Part shown: piece by piece, positions 45,192-51,021 of the stretch
Position numbering within the stretch: position 1 is the stretch's first letter
How the letters are laid out: the number at the start of each line of letters is the position of its first letter
DNA from: Roseburia sp.
GTDB lineage: Bacteria; Bacillota; Clostridia; Lachnospirales; Lachnospiraceae
Direction: 5' to 3'
NCBI GenBank assembly: GCA_023667765.1
Contig: JAMOZS010000002.1
Span: 70,892 to 121,912, forward strand
Length of the DNA: 51,021 nucleotides
Notes under the pieces: generated by a model
What the model was told of the DNA's origin: nothing
Databases searched by the model: none
The model's input: only the letters and a program-made list of their open reading frames with translations
Translations under genes and position numbers: made by a program

Positions 45192-45369
45192 GACAACTTC
45201 CAGCTTGTCTAACTAATCACTACTACAATCATAATAAATAGCAACACAGCGTCAGAGCGTATAGAAAACTAATCTATGCCACAGTTAAAACATAATTAAG
45301 TCCATCAAAGAATGTACCCATTAAGACGTTCGTATTTTCATAGTCAGCGAGCAAAAATGTAACATAGGG

Positions 45370-45400
45370 AGATACCTCAAATAAAGGGGTATCTCTTTTC
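45370..45400 (+). terminator. Terminator in the GNAT downstream region
   Basis: GAGATACC pairs with GGTATCTC, followed by TTTT. It may end the GNAT transcript, 180 nt after the gene. Otherwise 45192-45511 holds nothing that I can support. Confidence 0.6.
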
Positions 45401-45511
45401 ATGTTTCTTAGGGGGATTTTCAGAAGTTTAGTCTGTCGACGGTATGCTTTAACGAGTTAAAATATTAAAGTAATATACACTTTACAATGCAAAATTGTAC
45501 CGAGGTCACAC

Positions 45512-46051
45512 TCATTTCAGAAAATTAACAGGCACTAAATCATCAAAGTCACTGACGACCGTATGAAGATTGTTTTTATGGAGCGTGCTCCTAATGTATG
45601 ATACCTGTCCCTGTGTGAAGCTGTTTTGTATTGTCCGCCGGGAAGTCCCCCGGTTATTTACCGCTGATATATATTGCTTTGCCCTCTGCTGTGTCGGGCG
45701 TTTGTGGAACAGGCGGTCAATCTCTGTACGCATATGCTTACGGCTTATAATCTTCCTATGGAATCCGAGCCGTTCTATCATGCGGTTTATCCGTCCTGTC
45801 TGAAAATTTTCGTCAAGTATGTCGGCAAGGGCAACAGATTTTCTCCCATTGAAGAAGTAACGGAGTGTGCGCCGCCAGAACTGGAACTCGATACGGACAG
45901 TTGTACCCGCCGCCTTATGCCTTTTTAACGTGCTATTGAGGTAGTATGTATTCTTATATAAATATGAGACATAAGAGCCGAGGGAGAGCCTTGGATAAGC
46001 ATTGAGGTATTCCTGCCGCAGACGTGATAACCAATGAATTGTTAAAGAATA
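45512..46051 (-). pseudogene. Relic of a replication-initiator-like protein
   Basis: A 180-codon minus-strand frame without a usable start runs leftward. It contains AYPRLSLGSYVSYLYKNTYYLN, then AGTTVRIEFQFWRRTLRYF and ALADILDENFQTGRINRMIERL, and ends at a TGA at 45512. The Arg-Ile-Glu-x-Gln-Phe strand and helical C-terminus look like the C-terminal part of phage or plasmid replication initiators (II/X-like), but this is only a judgement by eye. The N-terminus is missing, cut near 46051 where a recombinase remnant starts. A plus-strand frame at 45674-45928 is its shadow. Confidence 0.45.
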
Positions 46052-46176
46052 TCATTGATAGAATCGTTGTGGACGAGAAAGGAGAGATTAAAGTATATAT
46101 GAAGATTCTGGGGAATTTCGAGGTCGACGAAAGTGTTCCGATTTGTAACGTCGGTACACCCAGAAAGGACAGATAG
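46021..46176 (+). pseudogene. Remnant of the C-terminus of a large serine recombinase
   Basis: An open tail reads VITNELLKNIIDRIVVDEKG then EIKVYMKILGNFEVDES and stops at TAG 46174-46176. The Asp-Arg-Ile-Val-Val-Asp-Glu followed by a beta-strand is the typical end of large serine recombinases of clostridial transposons (TnpX/TndX-like). The rest of the gene is absent, so this is a decay product or a recombination scar. Confidence 0.5.
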
Positions 46177-46383
46177 ATATGAGCTTCCTATCCGCAACAG
46201 CATTGTAAAAAAGTGTAAGTAAGATTCTGTTGAAGCATCTCCTCTGAGGGCATAAAAACATTGCTACTTTGATAGGTAACGAAAAATAGCATTAAAAAAA
46301 TGAAATGTAAACGACTGTAAGTGGCGAATCCTGGGCTTTTTTATTATTGTATAATCCATAATCAAAAGAAAGGTGGCTGCGTT
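46177..46383. other. Gap upstream of the ABC cassette
   Basis: AT-rich sequence without genes. A TATAAT at 46350-46355 might be the -10 for the ABC genes, but no -35 is visible at 17 nt. Confidence 0.35.
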
Positions 46384-47145
46384 ATGAACAAGCAAATCAT
46401 CATATCAGCAAAGCATTTGAAAAAGGCTTTTGGCAAAGGCGAAAGTATTCAAGTCATTTATTCAGACCTGAATATTGATATTTACAAAGGGGATTTTACC
46501 GTTATCATGGGTTCATCCGGGGCGGGCAAATCTACCTTAATGTATTCCCTCTCAGGGATGGATAAGCCGGACGGCGGAGCGATTCACTTTGACGGAACGG
46601 ACATCACAAAGTTAAACAATGATAAGCTGGCTGTGTTTCGACGGAAAGAGTGCGGATTCGTATTCCAGCAGATTTACTTGATTGATAAGATGAACCTTAT
46701 GGATAATGTTATTACGGCAGGGGTGTTGACAAGTAAAGATAGGGAAAGCATCAAAAATCGTGCAGAGGAGCTGTTTTCTCTGGTAAATATTCCTGAAAAA
46801 ACGTGGAGAAAAACATCTGCCCAGATTTCAGGAGGCGAAGCGCAAAGGGCAGGGATTGTCAGAGCGGTTATCAATCATCCCAATGTACTTTTTGCAGACG
46901 AGCCGACAGGTGCGTTAAATTCTGCAAATTCAACAGCAGTCCTTGATGTTTTTACTTCGCTCCATGATAAGGGCCAGAGTATCGTTATGGTTACTCATGA
47001 CAAAAAATCAGCCCTGCGGGGAAACCGCATCCTTTACATTAAGGATGGAAAAATTTTTGGCGAATGCGATTTGGGAAAATTTGAGCAGGACAATATCGAA
47101 AGAACTGAAAAACTTGATAAATTCATTAAAGAAATGGGATGGTAA
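46384..47145 (+). CDS. ABC transporter ATP-binding protein (MacB/BceA-like)
   Basis: The ATPase of a transporter with an FtsX-type permease. In 253 residues: Walker A GSSGAGKSTLMYSLSG, Q-loop FVFQQIY, signature ISGGEAQRAGIVRA, Walker B VLFADEPTG, H-loop MVTHD. The Asp-Glu-Pro-Thr-Gly-Ala-Leu-Asn sequence is that of the MacB/LolD/BceA class. The ATG at 46384 has GGTGG about 7 nt upstream; an earlier ATG at 46321 would place the TATAAT in the coding part. It precedes the permease by 25 nt. Confidence 0.93.
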   Translation: MNKQIIISAKHLKKAFGKGESIQVIYSDLNIDIYKGDFTVIMGSSGAGKSTLMYSLSGMDKPDGGAIHFDGTDITKLNNDKLAVFRRKECGFVFQQIYLIDKMNLMDNVITAGVLTSKDRESIKNRAEELFSLVNIPEKTWRKTSAQISGGEAQRAGIVRAVINHPNVLFADEPTGALNSANSTAVLDVFTSLHDKGQSIVMVTHDKKSALRGNRILYIKDGKIFGECDLGKFEQDNIERTEKLDKFIKEMGW

Positions 47146-47170
47146 GAGTACAGCCAACTGGAGGATTTAT

Positions 47171-49405
47171 ATGAGGAAACTATCCACGCTTATTTTACAT
47201 AATTTGAACAAAGCAAAAGGGCAGTACCTGTCTTTTGGGGTGTTTATCTGCCTGAGTGCATTCATTATCAATATTGCCCTTGTGCTTGCTTTTCAAACAT
47301 TTGACGCTTATGATGACTTGTTTGATGAGCTTGACACAGCGGATGTCAATTTTATCATTCCGCAGCTTCAGGATACTGATGATTTACTCACAGAAATAGA
47401 GGAAATCAACGAGGTATCCTTTGTTGAAAAGCATGGCGGGGTATTTACGAGCGTAACAGTTCGTGAATTTGCAGGGTCTGATTTTGACATGAATACTGTT
47501 TTTTACAATCTTGATGAGGAAAGAACATTGAATCTGCTTTCTATTACGAAATGTTCCGAAAAGAACGGCAGTTCTGTTTTTATTCCTATGTATATGAAAG
47601 AATTAGGCGGTTTTACGGAGGGCGGCAGTATTACTTATTCCATAGACGGCAAGAATCATACCTATGATATTGGCGGAAGCGTGTTGGAAATGCAGTATGG
47701 AAATTACGGTGCAGGACTGATTGGCGGCTATTTTCCAAAAGAGGTCTATGAGGAATTTGCAGATGAATACAGGAATCATGTCGTTACGGAATATTCCATA
47801 AAAACAACTGAAAACACTGATTTAAGCGAAATGAAAAAAGCAATATCTGAAATGATAAAAGAAAAAGGGATTGCCTTATTAAGCATCCATGACAGGGCAA
47901 CCTCAAAGCAGACCAGAACAATGGTCTGTACGCTGCTTATCGTTATATTTTTGGCGCTTGCCGCAATGATACTGATAGTGAGTATTTTCCTCAGTAACTT
48001 TCGGATACGAAGTGCCATCGAGGACGAACTGGCACAGATGGGGGTATTAAAAGCGATTGGTTATACAAGTAATATGATTATTGCGGGGACGGTTATGCCC
48101 TATGTGCTTATAGGCACGATTGCTACAATAATTGGAATAGCCGTATCTTATACAGTACTGCCTTTTGTAGCGGGTATTTTAGCAATCCAATCCGGATTTT
48201 CCTATACTCCTGCGTTCGATATCAGGGCTATGTTGATTGTAGTACTGATACTGACATCAGCAATCTTACTTTTTTCCTATATTTCAGCAAGGAAAATACA
48301 TGGATTAGAGCCTATAAATGCCATAAGAGGCGTTGTCGGAGCAGAATCGGCGGGACAGAATATATTACTGTTTGCCGTCGCATTTGGCATCATGGTGCTT
48401 CTGTCTTTCGCAGGAACACTTCTATATAATGTAAATGTCAATCCGGATAACTTTATGAATACGCTTTCAGAGGAATTACCCTCCGTCATTTTTACTACAG
48501 AGGATGAAAAAATGACGCAGCTTAAGGAACTTCTTCAAAACGACAGCCGCGTAAAACTTTTTATAGAATATGCTTCCGTACCTGTAAGCTATACGGACGG
48601 CAGTCTTACCGCCTTTGTGTGTGAAGATTTTTCCAAGGTAACAAACGATATCTGTTATGCGGGCGTCAGTCCTGTGAAAGAGAATGAAATCGCTGTGGGA
48701 AATGCGCTTGCAGACGATTATCCTATCGGTAATGAAATAGAGATAACGGTCGGCTCTAAATCGGAGGATTACATTGTAACAGGCTATATTCAAAGTGTTA
48801 ATAATGCCGGAGCGGTATGTCAGTTGACACGCCAGGGATATGAAAAGATTGGTGAAAAAACGAATTCCGTCAATGTTTACTTGCAGGATAAAAATGCCGA
48901 TGAGTTTATAAAGGAATATGAAGGAAGCTATGATACAATCATTCAATCGTCAGTAAATTTTGAACAGATGAGTGAAAATGGACAAATGATGTATACAGGT
49001 ATTGTTTCAGTCATTGTGATGATTCTGTTTGTGATTTCAGTTCTGATGGTGCTGCTTGTGATGTATGTCATCATAAATTCCATGATAAGCAGGCGCAGAC
49101 AGGAATTTGGAATATATAAGGCAATCGGATACACAAACAGACAGCTTACTGTTAAGACGTCGCTTGCGTTTATACCCGTTGTGGCTGTGGCATCGATTAT
49201 TTCAGCAATAGCCGGATTGTGGTATCTTCCCGCCATCGACAATGTTATTTTTTCCCTGATTGGGGCTGTAAAGAATCATTTTGAAGTATCAATTTGGATA
49301 TTGATTGTATTTGCCGTTACATTTACTGCTGTGACATTTATCATCAGCGTGCTTCTTTCTGCGCCAATCAAAAAGATTACAGCCTATTCACTGTTAAAAG
49401 ATTAA
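47171..49405 (+). CDS. ABC transporter FtsX-like permease, two FtsX domains
   Basis: The 744-residue partner of the preceding ATPase. It has a membrane span near residues 20-42 and an extracytoplasmic domain (about 45-240). A first FtsX core follows (about 255-370, with three spans and ELAQMGVLKAIGY), then a further extracytoplasmic domain and the second FtsX core at the C-terminus (QEFGIYKAIGYTNRQL). The ATG at 47171 has GGAGG 7 nt upstream; the longer frame from 46943 overlaps the ATPase gene and is rejected. Such pairs export or sense peptide antibiotics, but no histidine kinase lies nearby. Confidence 0.9.
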   Translation: MRKLSTLILHNLNKAKGQYLSFGVFICLSAFIINIALVLAFQTFDAYDDLFDELDTADVNFIIPQLQDTDDLLTEIEEINEVSFVEKHGGVFTSVTVREFAGSDFDMNTVFYNLDEERTLNLLSITKCSEKNGSSVFIPMYMKELGGFTEGGSITYSIDGKNHTYDIGGSVLEMQYGNYGAGLIGGYFPKEVYEEFADEYRNHVVTEYSIKTTENTDLSEMKKAISEMIKEKGIALLSIHDRATSKQTRTMVCTLLIVIFLALAAMILIVSIFLSNFRIRSAIEDELAQMGVLKAIGYTSNMIIAGTVMPYVLIGTIATIIGIAVSYTVLPFVAGILAIQSGFSYTPAFDIRAMLIVVLILTSAILLFSYISARKIHGLEPINAIRGVVGAESAGQNILLFAVAFGIMVLLSFAGTLLYNVNVNPDNFMNTLSEELPSVIFTTEDEKMTQLKELLQNDSRVKLFIEYASVPVSYTDGSLTAFVCEDFSKVTNDICYAGVSPVKENEIAVGNALADDYPIGNEIEITVGSKSEDYIVTGYIQSVNNAGAVCQLTRQGYEKIGEKTNSVNVYLQDKNADEFIKEYEGSYDTIIQSSVNFEQMSENGQMMYTGIVSVIVMILFVISVLMVLLVMYVIINSMISRRRQEFGIYKAIGYTNRQLTVKTSLAFIPVVAVASIISAIAGLWYLPAIDNVIFSLIGAVKNHFEVSIWILIVFAVTFTAVTFIISVLLSAPIKKITAYSLLKD

Positions 49406-49417
49406 AGGAGGTTTCAT

Positions 49418-50296
49418 ATGAATTTTTCTGAAAAATTAAAGGAAATACGAAAAAAAGAAGGTATCTCACAAGAGCAGCTTGCCGAAAAAATCGGTGTTTC
49501 AAGGCAGGCTATCACAAAGTGGGAAACCGGAAAAGGGTTGCCTGATGTTGAAAATATGGTAATCATAGCAGAGATTTTTAAGACTACCATAGATGAACTG
49601 CTTATGGATTCCGTCACAAAAGCAGCTCCGGTAACATCTGTATCTACCAGCGAAACAATCTATGACATTGACTGTGAGAAACATTTTGATATCAATATTG
49701 GCAGTGCCGCCACGATTTTGCTGTTGTCAGGCGATGATGAAAAACTGCATATTAAGCTGTCCTCTGAAATCCTTGAAAATTTAGACTCCCTGTTTAAGAT
49801 AAAGCTGGATGAAAAGAAAAACAAGCTGGATGTCATCTGCCTTAACAAAAATAAGTTAAGCCGCTATGAAGCGGAGGAGTCGCTGACAGTTGAGATTGTC
49901 TTTCCGTGTAAATATTCTGAAAGCTGTGAAATTACAGCCAACGTGAAACTGCTTGCAATAAGGAATCTTCACTTGAACCGTTTAGAATATGACGGTGATG
50001 CAGAGCAGGTCTTGATTTCAGACAGCAGCGGAAGCATAGAATTAACTGCAAAGACAGATTATGAAATTACCGTTGATAAGATTACGGGAAGGCTGGATAT
50101 TAACCAGTGGAAGGCAAAAGCAATTGTGCATATTCCGGAAAAAAATATGGTAAATGTTATTAATAAAGGCAGAAAATGTAATGTTTATTATGTGAAAGAA
50201 GGAAAAGGGACGGAGTGCAAAAATGTTTTTGACAGTGAAAATGAAATCAGCGTTTCGGGAATATTTTCCGAGCTGGTCATGGACTTGACAATATAA
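49418..50296 (+). CDS. XRE-family regulator with C-terminal beta-helix (DUF4097-like) domain
   Basis: An XRE helix-turn-helix (residues 5-62: EIRKKEGISQEQLAEKIGVS, RQAITKWETGKGLPD) is followed by about 220 residues of short regular beta-strands (for example LSSEILENLDSLFKIKL, DSSGSIELTAKT) resembling the DUF4097 adhesin-like fold. No membrane span is seen. It starts 12 nt after the permease gene with AAAGGAGG, so it is coupled to the transporter and may control it. The combination of DNA binding with a beta-helix is unusual and suggests a sensor. Confidence 0.83.
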   Translation: MNFSEKLKEIRKKEGISQEQLAEKIGVSRQAITKWETGKGLPDVENMVIIAEIFKTTIDELLMDSVTKAAPVTSVSTSETIYDIDCEKHFDINIGSAATILLLSGDDEKLHIKLSSEILENLDSLFKIKLDEKKNKLDVICLNKNKLSRYEAEESLTVEIVFPCKYSESCEITANVKLLAIRNLHLNRLEYDGDAEQVLISDSSGSIELTAKTDYEITVDKITGRLDINQWKAKAIVHIPEKNMVNVINKGRKCNVYYVKEGKGTECKNVFDSENEISVSGIFSELVMDLTI

Positions 50297-50338
50297 GGAC
50301 AATCCATAAATACACTGATATCGGGTTTGTCAGGGACG

Positions 50339-50363
50339 GGAAACGCCTTAATCAGCGTTTCCC
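50339..50363. repeat. Right copy of palindromic repeat
   Basis: GGGAAACGC and GCGTTTCCC form a perfect 9-bp inverted repeat around a CTTAATCA spacer. The 16 bp at 50348-50363 match 42516-42531 exactly. It may also serve as a terminator, since convergent genes end on both sides. Confidence 0.6.
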
Positions 50364-50370
50364 GAAGTGA

Positions 50371-50943
50371 TTAGTTATTCATTAGCTCTGCGCCACTGTG
50401 CCATGCCTGCCCGACTTTTTCCCCAACTGCATAATACCCGTTCTGCATTTGGTCAAATGCAAAAGCATTTAATTTAGCAGCATCAATCTTTCCGGCATCA
50501 TTTAGAACCTTTTCGTCTGCAATCACATTGACAATCCTGCCAAGAACACGCAGCCCGTATGGCTGGCTCTGCATCTCCACTACCTCACATTCAAGCGTAA
50601 TGGGATATTCTGTAATAACCGGCGCATCAACACGCTCACTCTTTACAGCATGAAGTCCGGTACGCTCAAATTTGTCCGCCATTTTGTTCGCTGTTGCAAT
50701 TCCCAAAAAATCGGATTCTTTCAGTGTATCCGTTCCCGGTACGGCAAGGGTAAATGCCTTTCGTGTCTCAATATTGACGACGGTTTTATGCTCCGCTTCG
50801 AGGTTAAGCGCAACCATATCCTCGGCACAGATACCGCCCCACGCCATCATCATTACATCAACAGTGTCGTTCTCATTGTAAGTTCCTATCATATAAGTCG
50901 GCATAGGAAACAGATACGGTTTTACTCCTAAATCTTTCTTCAT
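50371..50943 (-). CDS. Flavin reductase family protein (flavoredoxin-like)
   Basis: A 190-residue FMN-binding split-barrel protein. It starts with the PYLFPMPTYMIGTY segment; MMMAWGGICAEDMVAL and FTLAVPGTDTLKESDFLGIAT match the flavin-binding strands of the family, and LECEVVEMQSQPYGLRVLGRI follows. Such enzymes pass electrons from NAD(P)H to free or bound flavin. AAAAGGAG precedes the ATG. The gene is convergent with the ABC cassette and lies outside the 16-bp repeat, so it may be core. Confidence 0.9.
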   Translation of the reverse strand: MKKDLGVKPYLFPMPTYMIGTYNENDTVDVMMMAWGGICAEDMVALNLEAEHKTVVNIETRKAFTLAVPGTDTLKESDFLGIATANKMADKFERTGLHAVKSERVDAPVITEYPITLECEVVEMQSQPYGLRVLGRIVNVIADEKVLNDAGKIDAAKLNAFAFDQMQNGYYAVGEKVGQAWHSGAELMNN

Positions 50944-50989
50944 AGCAATCTCTCCTTTTCAAAATCGTTAGTGTATAATTAAAGTTGGC

Positions 50990-51021
50990 AAAAAAGGAAG
51001 CAGAGAATAAATCTCTGCTTC
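50990..51021 (-). terminator. Terminator hairpin at the right edge
   Basis: GAAGCAGAGA pairs with TCTCTGCTTC around ATAAA. On the minus strand it is followed by CCTTTTTT, so it most likely ends a minus-strand gene lying just outside the window. Confidence 0.75.

Noticed and set aside
45674-45928. 84-codon plus-strand frame
   Set aside because: Shadow of the longer minus-strand replication-protein relic, which has the more protein-like composition.
46943-47170. 76-codon N-terminal extension of the permease
   Set aside because: It lies inside the ATPase gene in another frame; GGAGG before ATG 47171 marks the true start.

Overview
The window reads as chromosomal DNA of a spore-forming Gram-positive anaerobe of the Clostridia, most like Lachnospiraceae. 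This rests on gene content: cwlD and spoVG, paired glgC/glgD, adjacent pth-mfd, an F-type ATP synthase with a sodium-type c subunit, a class B sortase with a VPKTG substrate, a MecA-family adaptor and strong AGGAGG-type ribosome binding sites. No rRNA, tRNA or CRISPR array was seen.

Layout. 1-6.5 kb (minus): mfd (cut by the left edge), pth, spoVG, and the ADP-glucose pyrophosphorylase pair glgD/glgC. 6.7-11.8 kb (plus): murC with a terminator, a cluster of DnaA-box-like repeats, a DnaD-domain protein, a DnaC/DnaI-like helicase loader and an atypical PRPP synthetase. 11.8-15.3 kb (minus): a two-gene operon of apparently cytoplasmic glycoside hydrolases (GH9 and GH127/GH146-like). 15.4-16.0 kb (plus): queT behind a preQ1-I riboswitch. 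16.1-27.8 kb (minus): the complete atpZ-I-B-E-F-H-A-G-D-C operon, running on into a small unknown gene, a methyltransferase and a membrane protein with a degenerate C39-like domain. 28.0 kb (plus): a DUF402 protein. 28.5-33.3 kb (minus): a SleB-type wall hydrolase with a coiled coil, dCMP deaminase, upp, rpiB, Sua5 and cwlD. 33.4-38.9 kb (plus): a surface locus of an SGNH protein, two multi-membrane GT-C-like proteins, a class B sortase and its VPKTG substrate. 39.0-42.7 kb: a GH18 protein, a small unknown, a MecA homologue and a DUF1858 protein.

42.5-50.4 kb is accessory. It has an attenuator-like leader, a J-domain protein, small ORFs typical of conjugative elements (one broken by an amber codon), a GNAT enzyme, relics of a probable replication protein and a serine recombinase, and an ABC transporter/permease/XRE regulator cassette. 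A 16-bp identical sequence, part of a GGGAAACGC/GCGTTTCCC palindrome, lies on both sides of it. A flavin reductase gene and a terminator hairpin close the window.

The less ordinary signals are the DnaA-box cluster before the helicase-loading genes, a predicted three-way RNA junction filling the atpE-atpF gap, the riboswitch, the sortase/SGNH/GT-C locus with a possibly leaderless sortase mRNA, the pseudo-peptidase and the decayed mobile element. All calls come from reading the sequence; no database search was run.
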